Shown here: positions 33,440 through 41,771 of the stretch, in pieces
How positions within the stretch are numbered: the first letter of the stretch is position 1
Layout: every line of letters begins with the position of its first letter
Origin: JAGNHS01 sp964609695
GTDB lineage: Bacteria; Bdellovibrionota; UBA2428
Direction: 5' to 3'
Length of the DNA stretch: 64,000 nucleotides
NCBI GenBank assembly: GCA_964609695.1
Contig: CAZSSP010000001.1
Location: 290,703-354,702, forward strand
The notes under the pieces: generated by a model
Told to the model about the DNA's origin: nothing
The model's database searches: none
Seen by the model: the letters and a program-made list of their open reading frames with translations, nothing else
Translations under genes and position numbers: made by a program

Positions 33440-34786
33440 ATGCCCACTACCTCAATCCTAAAACACAATTCCGCTTTATTTATTTATAGTTTACAAAAAT
33501 TTAGCTTCTTATATTTTTTATTAATCGGGAGCTTGAATACATTATCTCAAGCGGCCGAAAAAAGTTCTCTTCTTCAATTAGATTCCTGCCAAGCGGGATT
33601 AACGAATTTAAGATTTCCTGGCGAAGCCGACCACTTGCCCCGTGGCTTTGTCACCGCTCATAAAGATGAATTCGACCAATTAGCTCCAGAGACTCAAAAA
33701 GCCTTAGTTTGGTGGAGAAGCCCCATCTATATTGCTACGTCTATTGAATCTGCCAGAGCCCACCACTTGAATTGGGCCAAAAAAGTTCAAACACATTTGA
33801 TACAAGGATTTTACTTAATCAATGATAAAAAAATTGATCACAGCTTTATCACTGATGAAAACTCAGTAGATAAGTTAAGAGCTTATTTCAATGAGGCCTA
33901 CGAGAAGAGCGGCCTCGTTTATTTTGATTCCTTAGGCAACGTCTACAAAGTTGATGATGCTATTTTTAAGGAAAGATTCCATTTAGAAAAATTATCGGTT
34001 GCTGAAGATATATTGCAAGATGAAGATTTTCGATACGTCATTTTTCAAAATGGATGGCATTATCAAAAACAAACCGGTTTAAGACACATGGTTTCTGTGG
34101 CAAATTCCTCTACGTTTAAAAAAATTCAAAGCAAAATGAAGCAACTTTTAGAGGGTGGAAATTCCATTTCATTTAACACCGATGACTCCTCTCACTTTGC
34201 AGATGTTCTAAAAATGCTTTCAACTCAAAAGAGAAAACTTTCTGCCGAATCTGCCAATCGTTTTTCGGACCCTTCAGTATTAAAAAGTTTAGAAAAAGCT
34301 TTTGAAGAAAAAGAAGTCATGAGTGTTGAAATTAGAGACTCTCAAAAAAATCTCATAGGTGGAATCCTGGTTTATATTGCCGGTAACATTTATGAATCTG
34401 GCACGATTTATTACATTAACGATGAAGGATATAAAATTCCAGGCACAAAACTCTCCTCAATTGAAGCTCCCAAAATTGCCGGCCTCGCCCTTATGATTCA
34501 ACTTTTCAAATTTGGTAGAGATTTTCTGGATGCAGGAATGGTGACATCTTATTCGTACAATTTGAAAACTTTCATAGTTTCAAAAGTAACCTACGATCGC
34601 ATGAGCGCACTTCAATCTTCAAAAGCTGTTGTTTTTCCTTCGGCACTGACTAAAGAAACTGCTTTAACTAACGACGGAAAATCAAATCTCAAAGATGAAT
34701 TTATGCTCCCTAAAGTTGAGGAAACGGAATCTTTCAAAATTATGAAAGACGACCCCTTTTACCAACAAATGCTCAAAGACGAGTAA
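33440..34786 (+). CDS. Exported protein resembling leucyl/phenylalanyl-tRNA-protein transferase
   Basis: 448 residues. The signal region is residues 1-38 (LQKFSFLYFLLIGSLNTLSQ, then AA-EK). The mature protein has LVWWRSPIY (89-97), and a C-terminal half with 'NSISFNTDDSSHFADVLKML' (241-260), 'KSLEKAFEEKEVMSVEIRDS' (282-301), LIGGILVYI (305-313) and YESGTIYY (318-325). These follow in order the WW-P, SVE-W and LVGG-Y-G---F-GE-MF pattern of the GNAT-like L/F-transferase Aat, which moves Leu/Phe from tRNA to protein N-termini in the cytosol. The similarity is distant and seen by eye. An exported version would be a candidate effector. No Shine-Dalgarno sequence is visible. Confidence 0.6.
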   Translation: MPTTSILKHNSALFIYSLQKFSFLYFLLIGSLNTLSQAAEKSSLLQLDSCQAGLTNLRFPGEADHLPRGFVTAHKDEFDQLAPETQKALVWWRSPIYIATSIESARAHHLNWAKKVQTHLIQGFYLINDKKIDHSFITDENSVDKLRAYFNEAYEKSGLVYFDSLGNVYKVDDAIFKERFHLEKLSVAEDILQDEDFRYVIFQNGWHYQKQTGLRHMVSVANSSTFKKIQSKMKQLLEGGNSISFNTDDSSHFADVLKMLSTQKRKLSAESANRFSDPSVLKSLEKAFEEKEVMSVEIRDSQKNLIGGILVYIAGNIYESGTIYYINDEGYKIPGTKLSSIEAPKIAGLALMIQLFKFGRDFLDAGMVTSYSYNLKTFIVSKVTYDRMSALQSSKAVVFPSALTKETALTNDGKSNLKDEFMLPKVEETESFKIMKDDPFYQQMLKDE

Positions 34787-34865
34787 GACTATTATGGAAA
34801 ATCTCTGGCTGGGTGCGCTCTTCGCTCGCGACAAACGCTCGCTCGGTGCTCCCCCTTTTCAGCTT

Positions 34866-34891
34866 CAAAATCTGAATCAATTCAGATTTTG
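34866..34891. terminator. Symmetric hairpin between an exported-protein gene and tRNA-Gln
   Basis: CAAAATCTGAA pairs perfectly with TTCAGATTTTG through a TCAA loop. It lies 12 bp beyond the 3' end of the tRNA on the minus strand and 80 bp after the plus-strand gene. The U-rich sides could end transcription from either direction, but there is no long U-run. Confidence 0.4.
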
Positions 34892-34902
34892 CCGCAGAAA
34901 AA

Positions 34903-34977
34903 TGGTTGGCGCGCAAGGATTCGAACCTTGGAATGGCAGAATCAAAATCTGCTGGCTTACCACTTGCCGACGCGCCA
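34903..34977 (-). tRNA. tRNA-Gln (anticodon TTG)
   Basis: The reverse strand folds as a full cloverleaf. The acceptor stem is TGGCGCG/CGCGCCA (7 bp), starting with the U1-A72 pair typical of tRNA-Gln. The D-arm is GGC-AAGTGGTAA-GCC, the anticodon stem GCAGA/TCTGC with loop TTTTGAT (anticodon TTG), the variable loop CATTC and the T-arm CAAGG-TTCGAAT-CCTTG. The discriminator is A (34906) and the CCA end is encoded (34903-34905). It lies 71 bp downstream of spoVG on the same strand. Confidence 0.97.
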
Positions 34978-35048
34978 ACGTGCAGCCATTTTAATAACAG
35001 CGAGCACTTGGCTTGGCAATAAACAGAAGCAGCTACTTATTAGAGAAA

Positions 35049-35351
35049 TTAGCCTTCAGTTCCTGAAGAAATAGAAGGAATTCCAATCGACTGTTCTTTA
35101 ACAGCCTCTTGGTAAGCCTTTAAAACCAATTCTTCGAGGTGTTCTCTCATAGGCTGATTAAGTGGATGAGCGATGTCTCTAAAAACACCGTCTTTTCTTT
35201 TTTTGGCGGGCATAGCCACGAAAAGCCCCGTATGACCCTTAATAACCTTAAGGTCACGAATGAGGAAGCTGTTGTCTAAGGTGATAGTCGCGTAAGCCTT
35301 TAGCTTATCTTCGTTCACCACGTATATTTGCACGTCGGTGATCTGAATCAT
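35049..35351 (-). CDS. spoVG: SpoVG family regulatory protein
   Basis: 100 residues from ATG 35351, which has AAAGGAG at proper spacing; the frame extends 6 codons upstream without a ribosome-binding site. The sequence MIQITDVQIYVVNEDKLKAY..., 'FLIRDLKVIKGHTGLFVAMP', AKKRKDGVFRDIAHPLN is a full match to the SpoVG pattern. SpoVG is a small nucleic-acid-binding regulator known from Firmicutes, spirochaetes and Bdellovibrionota, where it has nothing to do with spores. The C-terminus has the variable acidic tail. Confidence 0.96.
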   Translation of the reverse strand: MIQITDVQIYVVNEDKLKAYATITLDNSFLIRDLKVIKGHTGLFVAMPAKKRKDGVFRDIAHPLNQPMREHLEELVLKAYQEAVKEQSIGIPSISSGTEG

Positions 35352-35441
35352 GGTGGCTCCTTTACACAATCTTCATTATACTGCAATGCGTTAAAAAGTA
35401 AACACTTAAGTATGTGTAAAAAATCCAATAAATTCAGAAAT

Positions 35442-36374
35442 TTATGAATTCATTGTTAAATAGTGCTCAGCATCCAGAGCCGCAGCACAGCCGCTTCCAG
35501 CTGCCGTAATGGCCTGGCGGTATCTTCTATCCTGGAGATCTCCACAAGCAAATACGCCCTCAATATTGGTCGCACTCACATGAGATTTATCGCTAGAAGT
35601 TTTTACATAGCCATGATCATCAAGAGTAATTTGTTCGGAAAAAAGTTTAGTGTTTGGCGAATGTCCAATCGCCACAAAGACCCCATCAAGCTTGAGCTCT
35701 TTAGTTTCACCAGTCTTTGTATTTTTTATGCGAACACCCTGAACATCGTTCGCACCCAATATATCTTCGATCACGGTATTTAAAATAAATTCTACCTTAG
35801 GATTGGCTTGGGCTCTTTCAACCATAATTTTTGAAGCCTTAAATTCTTCACGTCTATGAATTAAGTACACCTTAGAAGCATATCGAGATAAGAAATTGGC
35901 TTCTTCCATGGCACTATCTCCACCGCCAGCCACGCAAATCACTTTATCTTTAAAGAAAAAACCATCGCAAGTAGCGCAGGTGCTCACGCCACGACCCATT
36001 AATCTTTTTTCATTTTCTAATCCCAGCAACTTTGCAGAAGCTCCTGTCGAAATAATGACGGTCTGTCCTTCGTAAAGAGTGCCATCAACCCAAACCTTTT
36101 TAGTTTTAGAATTGAGCTCAACCTTGGTGGCATCCGCAGTTATAAACTCAGCCCCAAATCTTTCAGCTTGCGCCCTCATTTCTTGCATCAAAGCAGGCCC
36201 CATCACTCCTTTTGAGAAACCAGGAAAATTTTCCACTTCGCTTGTTAACATCAATTGTCCGCCAGATTGATAACCCTCAATTACGAGAGGTTTTAAATCT
36301 CCTCGAGCTGCATAAATGGCCGCAGTTAAACCGGCAGGACCCGAACCAACAATAATAACTTTGCGTAGTGACAT
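35442..36374 (-). CDS. trxB: Thioredoxin reductase
   Basis: 310 residues. FAD-binding VGSGPAGLTAAIYAAR (9-24), the redox-active CATC (133-136) in VSTCATCDGFFF, the NADPH site VAGGGDSAMEEA and the C-terminal FAD motif 'GVFACGDLQDRRYRQAITAA' place it firmly in low-molecular-weight TrxB. It reduces thioredoxin with NADPH in the cytoplasm. The start at 36374 has GAGG upstream. It is divergent from the ureohydrolase gene. Confidence 0.97.
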   Translation of the reverse strand: MSLRKVIIVGSGPAGLTAAIYAARGDLKPLVIEGYQSGGQLMLTSEVENFPGFSKGVMGPALMQEMRAQAERFGAEFITADATKVELNSKTKKVWVDGTLYEGQTVIISTGASAKLLGLENEKRLMGRGVSTCATCDGFFFKDKVICVAGGGDSAMEEANFLSRYASKVYLIHRREEFKASKIMVERAQANPKVEFILNTVIEDILGANDVQGVRIKNTKTGETKELKLDGVFVAIGHSPNTKLFSEQITLDDHGYVKTSSDKSHVSATNIEGVFACGDLQDRRYRQAITAAGSGCAAALDAEHYLTMNS

Positions 36375-36428
36375 AAAACCTCGCTTTTATTTTTGCCATC
36401 TTACACATTTTTAGGGTCTAATAAAGCT

Positions 36429-37490
36429 ATGTCTAAAAGCCTTCCTCAGATCTTTAACCTTATGCGACTTCCCGGATGCGGCATTCTCACTTTAAGCGCT
36501 GGATCCGATAGAGCTAAAAAATTTCTTCAAAAACACCGCATTAAAGATTCCGAGTGGGGTCTTAAGATATATAGCTCTGTGCGAAATTCGCACAGACCCC
36601 TACTTATAGGAGTTCCATCAGATGCTGGAGGAGGCATTTTAAGAGGTGCCGCGCACGGTCCTCTACATATCAGAGAAGCACTTTATAAAAGAAAACCCAT
36701 CATGGCTCGATTTGATTTAGGTGATATTCCTTGCATTCCTCAACTCAGCCACGATTCAATACTTAACAGCAGAACAAAAAGCGAATGCGGAAAAACACTT
36801 TGGGGGCGAAATTACAAATCTAAATCTCCCGTTTCTCCACTCAACCTAACTGAAGAATTAATTTTACAATGCTTTAAAGTGAATTCACTATTCCAACCCC
36901 TTGTTTTAGGAGGCGATCATTCGGTGAGCGATGGAATTATGGGGGGATTAAAAAAAGCTGGGCAACTAAAAAATGCGGCCATTCTTCATTTTGATGCCCA
37001 TCCCGACATGATTGCTTCGCGATTTGGAATTGAACATTGTTTTACAACTTGGGCCTATAACGCACTTGATGGAATTAAAAACCCCGCTCAATTTGTTCAG
37101 ATTGGAATTCGACAAACTCTCAAAGCGAAAAATTATTGGGAAAAAAAGCACGGAATAAAGCAAATATGGGCCAAAGAATGCCTTAGAAAAAATGCCCAAA
37201 GTGTTTTCAACGAACTCCATAAAAATTGGACCCAGTTAAAATGTGAAAAGCTTTATATCTCTTTTGATATCGACGCCCTGGATATTAGCTTAGCCCCCGC
37301 GACAGGAACTCCTTCCGCTAATGGTCTAAATTTGAATTTTTGCCGTGAACTCATAAAACTTTGTTTAAAAGAATGGCCCCTATTGGGAATGGATTTAGTT
37401 GAAGTCGCCCCCACACAGGGAAGCCCATCATCGCATAAGCGAACGCTGAATTCAGCCATGTCTATACTTGAAACGGTGCTTCCGCTCTAA
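36429..37490 (+). CDS. Ureohydrolase (arginase/agmatinase/formiminoglutamase family)
   Basis: 353 residues from ATG 36429; a TTG-initiated extension to 36393 is less likely. The Mn-binding motifs occur in order: VLGGDHSVSDGI, LHFDAHPDM, 'YISFDIDALDISLAPATGTP' and 'LLGMDLVEVAPTQG'. Such enzymes hydrolyse guanidino or formimino groups of arginine, agmatine or formiminoglutamate; the substrate cannot be fixed from these motifs. The usual Pro after DxDxxD is Ile here (DIDALDIS). There is no Shine-Dalgarno sequence; TCTAAT ends 6 nt before the ATG, suggesting a leaderless message. Confidence 0.85.
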   Translation: MSKSLPQIFNLMRLPGCGILTLSAGSDRAKKFLQKHRIKDSEWGLKIYSSVRNSHRPLLIGVPSDAGGGILRGAAHGPLHIREALYKRKPIMARFDLGDIPCIPQLSHDSILNSRTKSECGKTLWGRNYKSKSPVSPLNLTEELILQCFKVNSLFQPLVLGGDHSVSDGIMGGLKKAGQLKNAAILHFDAHPDMIASRFGIEHCFTTWAYNALDGIKNPAQFVQIGIRQTLKAKNYWEKKHGIKQIWAKECLRKNAQSVFNELHKNWTQLKCEKLYISFDIDALDISLAPATGTPSANGLNLNFCRELIKLCLKEWPLLGMDLVEVAPTQGSPSSHKRTLNSAMSILETVLPL

Positions 37491-37537
37491 GTTATCCATT
37501 ACTAAAGACTCTAATTAGAGTTACCGAAAAGAAACCC

Positions 37538-38608
37538 ATGAAAAGATTCTTACGAGCCATGTATTCGTATGCTTCTTTTCAATTAGTACTTACAAGCAAA
37601 ATACTTATTACAAGTTTTCCTTTATTTGCCGCCTCTAATGATTTGTTTAAAGATCATGCCACAAATGCCTTTTGCCAAGAGGCACTAGCCAATCTTCAAG
37701 TAGTCTCAGAAAACACCCTTAAAAAAAAATGGTCTCATTTGAGCAGAAATCGGGAAAGAGAATTTCTTCGTAATCCCACAGCAGCCGGAAAAATTCCAAG
37801 TGAACTCATAACACTCTTAGGAGAAGACACCATAAAATCTCATGAGAAGCTTTTTTCTCAACTCTTTTGGACTCAAGACATGGAACATTCGGGAAGAGGA
37901 TTATTGAGCAACGGACAGCCGATAGATGAAGGAACAAAAATAGCCTCTTACACTGGCTCAGCCCTTTTCACGGGCCCCAATGGTCAAATTCGAGTTTCAA
38001 TAAACATCAAAGATCGGACTGCAGCCAATCCCAACTGGGTTCCAACACTGGGGGTTCATTTAACTATAATCAATAAAGCTGAAGAAGGTGCTAAAAATTT
38101 AAAAGATATCGAGCCTATTGATTTGGCCAAATGGATGGGGCAACTTTCTAAAAAGCATCAAGTCCCTTTAGACCTACGACTTCCTAATTCTCCTAAATCC
38201 ACAAATAATTATGCCAAACTTTACATATCTAAAGACCCCAAAGATTTAGGATTAAAAACAAACATGAACTTACCCAATGACGCTACTTATTTACGAATCA
38301 GAAATTTATTTAGCTCAAACCCAAGATCCTATAATTTTCTCACAGAACTTTTTAATGACATATCTGGAATAAGCAATCCCATAGCTACACCATCGACCAA
38401 TCTTGACTCGGGCACATTAAGTTTACTCAAGCAATTGCGATCTATGGCCTCCGAAGAACATCCGTGGAGAGGCGGAGACGATCTTGATTTTCACACTCCA
38501 GAGGATTTTTTCTTTGACTCGGGAATTCAAAACGCAGTTATCCCACGTGATTTGAAAAAGAAAAAAAACAAAGGGAAATCAGACCCAAACAAAAATGATT
38601 GGAATTAA
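37538..38608 (+). CDS. Exported hypothetical protein
   Basis: 356 residues. An N-terminal signal with a long n-region (MKRFLRAMYSYASFQLVLTS then KILITSFPLFAAS). The mature part is hydrophilic, with 'GTKIASYTGSALFTGPNGQI' and 'LGVHLTIINKAEEGAKNLKD' in the middle. The C-terminus is very basic (RDLKKKKNKGKSDPNKNDWN). I recognise no family. The overall plan (signal peptide, soluble 320-residue domain, no membrane helices) resembles the other exported unknowns in the window (3293, 33440). It overlaps the convergent TPR-barrel gene by 4 bp. Confidence 0.55.
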   Translation: MKRFLRAMYSYASFQLVLTSKILITSFPLFAASNDLFKDHATNAFCQEALANLQVVSENTLKKKWSHLSRNREREFLRNPTAAGKIPSELITLLGEDTIKSHEKLFSQLFWTQDMEHSGRGLLSNGQPIDEGTKIASYTGSALFTGPNGQIRVSINIKDRTAANPNWVPTLGVHLTIINKAEEGAKNLKDIEPIDLAKWMGQLSKKHQVPLDLRLPNSPKSTNNYAKLYISKDPKDLGLKTNMNLPNDATYLRIRNLFSSNPRSYNFLTELFNDISGISNPIATPSTNLDSGTLSLLKQLRSMASEEHPWRGGDDLDFHTPEDFFFDSGIQNAVIPRDLKKKKNKGKSDPNKNDWN

Positions 38609-40140
38609 AAAACTCCGCTTACTAAAAACATGGCTTGAAAGCGATCATATTGATAGCTCGTTTTTAAATTTGAAAGATTAGTTGTAGCATTGATTTGCAA
38701 TCTTGTTTCCCAATGCTGTCCCCAACCTTTGCTGATGGCTTCTGAAAAACTAAAATTATAATCTCTACGTTTCTTTGTAGAATCATAATAAAGACTATGC
38801 TGGAACGAAAGTTCTTGCTGAAGTTTCAAGCGGAGAGATTCTTTGCCCAATTCAATATCCCAAAACGCCGCTGGAGAATATGAATAAAATGAAGATTCAG
38901 AGCCCAGCGTAGGATGATATTCAATATTAAGTTCAGGGCCAAAACTATGTTTTGAGACTTTAAGATAGCTATAGCGATTTTCTAAAGCATATGAAAATCC
39001 CTCAGGATCGCTTCCGCTTGAAGCTGCCTTAATGGATTTAATTCTTGAAAACTTCAAGGCCGACTCCCAGGTAGAAGCCATTTTTGATTCACCATCCACA
39101 TTTCGATGCTTCCATTTAATTTGCGATCCAAAGGTGGCCATATAGGAATTAAATTTTTTCAATTCTCCTAAAAATACATGCGAAAAACTAAAGGCCCATC
39201 CGAAATGATCAATTTCATCGGTGTCCAAACCAAGCTCCGTGCTAATTTCATGGCTTTGCAAATCATTTGTTAAAGAAGCTTTGTAGTTTTCATTGTGCAA
39301 CATCAACATGGAATAGTTAAAGGATTGGTCAATATCATGTGTCCACGGATAGCGATAAGACCCATAAAACATCAAAGTTTCCACAATTGATTTTTGAGAA
39401 TCTAAATTTTGTGCCGAAGGATCCAAAGATTGAGGAAGCAAAACGGCATTGGAATCATACCCCATTCCAAAAGATCCCAAGAAACTCCACGGACTTCTTA
39501 ACCTTTTATCGGTGGCCAATTTATATTCAAGCATCTTGAGTCGAGCGCGAGCATTTTTAACTAAAACTGGATCTTTAGAAAAATCTATTAAATCCATATA
39601 AGCGGCTTTGGCATCATCATTGTTATCTTCCGACTCATCCAATAATGCTAAATAAAATCGGCTAGGCTCTTCGTAACTTGGGTGATGAACTTTTGTAATA
39701 TATTCAAAAAACGGTCGAGCACTCTTAGGCCGTTTAGCTTCCAATTCGCAAAGGGCTAAATAATAATAAGCATCTTCTCTGAATCGAGTCGTTTTTCGAG
39801 ATTTATCTAAATAAGGTCGAGATTCTAAACATCCCTTTTGATGATAAAGACTGATTCCCAATCCAGCATCAAGGCCCTCTCGTTCATCTTTAGTTAAATT
39901 CTTTTTTTGTAATAATTTAGAATAGAGATCTAAGGCTTTCTTATAATGATTATTTTGGACGTAATCCCACGCCACTTGAATAGTTTGTTGAGAGTTTTTT
40001 CTTTGAATATATTCAGGTTCTTTTCTTTTTAGTTTGGCTTTTCTATTTGCAAACTGCTGGCCACCACTAAAATCAATTTGATCTTGTGCAAATAAATTGA
40101 TTGTCAGCAAACTTAAAAGAAAAATTCCCGCTTTTTTCAT
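38605..40140 (-). CDS. TPR-barrel outer-membrane protein
   Basis: 511 residues from ATG 40140 (MKKAGIFLLSLLTINLFAQ signal peptide); the open frame up to 40194 runs through a terminator hairpin and is rejected. Residues 50-210 form TPR-like helical pairs ('HYKKALDLYSKLLQKKNLTK', 'DAYYYLALCELEAKRPKSAR', 'PSRFYLALLDESEDNNDDAK'). Residues 220-511 alternate like a beta-barrel and end in Phe (FLVSGVF), the classic outer-membrane signature. This TPR-plus-barrel plan is that of export or assembly proteins such as Slam-type translocators. The cargo is unknown. Confidence 0.75.
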   Translation of the reverse strand: MKKAGIFLLSLLTINLFAQDQIDFSGGQQFANRKAKLKRKEPEYIQRKNSQQTIQVAWDYVQNNHYKKALDLYSKLLQKKNLTKDEREGLDAGLGISLYHQKGCLESRPYLDKSRKTTRFREDAYYYLALCELEAKRPKSARPFFEYITKVHHPSYEEPSRFYLALLDESEDNNDDAKAAYMDLIDFSKDPVLVKNARARLKMLEYKLATDKRLRSPWSFLGSFGMGYDSNAVLLPQSLDPSAQNLDSQKSIVETLMFYGSYRYPWTHDIDQSFNYSMLMLHNENYKASLTNDLQSHEISTELGLDTDEIDHFGWAFSFSHVFLGELKKFNSYMATFGSQIKWKHRNVDGESKMASTWESALKFSRIKSIKAASSGSDPEGFSYALENRYSYLKVSKHSFGPELNIEYHPTLGSESSFYSYSPAAFWDIELGKESLRLKLQQELSFQHSLYYDSTKKRRDYNFSFSEAISKGWGQHWETRLQINATTNLSNLKTSYQYDRFQAMFLVSGVF

Positions 40141-40155
40141 GATTGAGTTTCTCCC

Positions 40156-40192
40156 AAAAAAAAAGCCTGGTAGCTCCGAAGAACTACCAGGC
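40156..40192 (-). terminator. Strong intrinsic terminator of the porin gene
   Basis: On the minus strand: GCCTGGTAG / CTACCAGGC (9 bp) around an inner pair of base pairs and a C(UUCG)G tetraloop, then nine Ts (40164-40156). It lies 25 bp after the porin stop and separates that gene from the TPR-barrel gene. Confidence 0.95.
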
Positions 40193-40216
40193 AATTTTAT
40201 CTAAGTTTCAAAGTTC

Positions 40217-41299
40217 TTAGAATTTGTACACACCAGCAAGGTTAGCTGCATGACCAGCATGGTCTTTTGCGCCTGAACCTTCATACTTGATCGCAGTATA
40301 AGTGTAATCAAGCTTAGTTGTGAAAGCATCAGTCATATGAAACTGAGGTCCAACAGTAACTGCCCAGCTGCTTGTATCAGAAGTAGCGTTAGCTCCAGTT
40401 AGAGTAGTTCCACTAGTGATAGCTGCTGTGTTCTTAGTTCCGTCTTTGTCATATTCAAAACGAAGACCTAAGTGAGTCATTTCAGACATAGCGTAGTGAG
40501 TGTTCAAACCAGCACCGAAGTCAGTTTTAGCACCTTTAACGTCGCCTTTAGCAACATAACCGTAAAGAGCCCACTCAAGTGAACCCATAGTGCTGCCAAC
40601 ATCCCAATCAACAAAGTAACCGAGTTGTTTTTTAGCACCTGTAGCGTATTGGTCGCCAGTTTTGAAAAGAGCACCAAGGTTGAAAGCTAAGCTGTCGAAC
40701 TTAGTATTGAGCTTAAGTCCGTAGTTTAGGTTTCCGTTCTTCATAACACCAACATCGTGTGGGTTAGCGATAACGATATTCAACGCCATCATGTCGCTGA
40801 ATTCATATTTACCGTGCCAACCAACATGAGAAGTTGGAGCTAGAGCAGAAAGTAATCCTGCTTGTGCATAATGACGATCAGAAGACTTAACGGGCTCATA
40901 TCCGTATAGTGAATCGAATTGACCTAGACGCCAAGTAAAGCCGTTGTCGTAAGTCATAGCAACATAGGCTTGAGAGTTTGAACCACCCAAAGTCCATGCT
41001 GTATTTGTATTTCCTGTTTGGAAACCGCGAGTATAGGCTTGAGAAGGACCTTTGATATCAAGGTCTAACACGCCTTCTGCTCCACCGGCTTTTTTAGTAG
41101 CCCAGATAGCGGCTTCTGCGAAACGGAAAGAGTTAGACATAACTTCTCCACCATTTCCAACAGTTCCACGGTAATTTTTAATGCTAGCGTAATTGTATTG
41201 GCCATCTACATAGCCGCCTACATTGACACCTTCACTTGCTTGAGCCACAAAGGCCCCCCCAAGCAGCATTGCACTGAAGATTCCAAAGTTGCGTTTCAT
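40217..41299 (-). CDS. Porin-like outer-membrane protein, probably abundant
   Basis: 360 residues with a signal peptide (MKRNFGIFSAMLLGGAFVAQ then AS-EG). The mature part 'VNVGGYVDGQYNYASIKNYR' is followed by alternating strands and glycine turns throughout, ending in the barrel signature GVYKF. It resembles BBP2/DUF-type putative porins of delta-proteobacteria. High expression is suggested by AAGGAGGAGT at ideal distance from the ATG, a strong UUCG terminator and a gene of its own. A Gly/Thr-rich loop ('AITSGTTLTGANATSDTSSW') may be surface-exposed. The solute specificity is unknown. Confidence 0.85.
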   Translation of the reverse strand: MKRNFGIFSAMLLGGAFVAQASEGVNVGGYVDGQYNYASIKNYRGTVGNGGEVMSNSFRFAEAAIWATKKAGGAEGVLDLDIKGPSQAYTRGFQTGNTNTAWTLGGSNSQAYVAMTYDNGFTWRLGQFDSLYGYEPVKSSDRHYAQAGLLSALAPTSHVGWHGKYEFSDMMALNIVIANPHDVGVMKNGNLNYGLKLNTKFDSLAFNLGALFKTGDQYATGAKKQLGYFVDWDVGSTMGSLEWALYGYVAKGDVKGAKTDFGAGLNTHYAMSEMTHLGLRFEYDKDGTKNTAAITSGTTLTGANATSDTSSWAVTVGPQFHMTDAFTTKLDYTYTAIKYEGSGAKDHAGHAANLAGVYKF

Positions 41300-41492
41300 T
41301 CGTGACTCCTCCTTGAAGGCCGTTATGGCCGTTCAAACTAAATTTCTTTCTAAATTCATTATGCCCAGCCAAAATTAATGCGCAAGCCATTGAAAACAAG
41401 TATTTAAAAATTGAAAACGCGTTGAGTCACGGGCCAAACACTATATATGGCGCTGCTTTGCGCAGTTTTCACATAGGCAATAATTAGATCGC

Positions 41493-41533
41493 TTGACACG
41501 CGGCACAGGGGCAAGCTAGCTCATAATCCTACT
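41493..41533 (+). promoter_or_regulatory. Promoter region of rpmG
   Basis: TTGACA (41493-41498) is a perfect -35 hexamer. The only good -10, CATAAT (41522-41527), is 23 nt away, too far for one promoter; TAGCTC at 18 nt spacing is weak. CATAAT ends 6 nt before the ATG, as at two other genes here. Confidence 0.35.
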
Positions 41534-41716
41534 ATGGCCAAGAAAACTGATCGCGTTGTTGTAATCCTCGAATGTACCGAAGCCCGTGCTGCTGGTGTTA
41601 GCCCAAGCCGCTACATCACGAAGAAAAACAAGCGCACAACTACAGAAAAACTTGAGCTCAAAAAATACAATCCTTATCTTCGCAAAGTTACTGTTCATAA
41701 AGAAGTAAAAAGCTAA
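41534..41716 (+). CDS. rpmG: 50S ribosomal protein L33
   Basis: 60 residues: MAKKTDRVVVILECTEARAA..., 'RYITKKNKRTTTEKLELKKY' NPYLRKVTVHKEVK is the complete L33 sequence. The Zn-binding CxxC pairs are absent (only C14), so this is the C-minus form that does not need zinc. The small basic protein sits on the large subunit near the E site. It stands alone, without rpmB, secE or a tRNA next to it. Confidence 0.97.
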   Translation: MAKKTDRVVVILECTEARAAGVSPSRYITKKNKRTTTEKLELKKYNPYLRKVTVHKEVKS

Positions 41717-41771
41717 TCTTTAGACTTAAAATTGCCAGATCTGGAAATGTGTTGGCGACTCTCGTAATGTG

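Noticed and set aside
34794..34994. A small plus-strand ORF with the sequence GAQGFEPWNGRIK
   Set aside because: It is the antisense reading of tRNA-Gln, a well-known false ORF type.
40141..40194. Upstream extension of the TPR-barrel protein
   Set aside because: The extra codons run through the porin terminator hairpin, and a normal signal peptide starts at 40140.
41516..41698. Minus-strand ORF opposite rpmG
   Set aside because: It is the complement of a ribosomal protein gene and has no support of its own.
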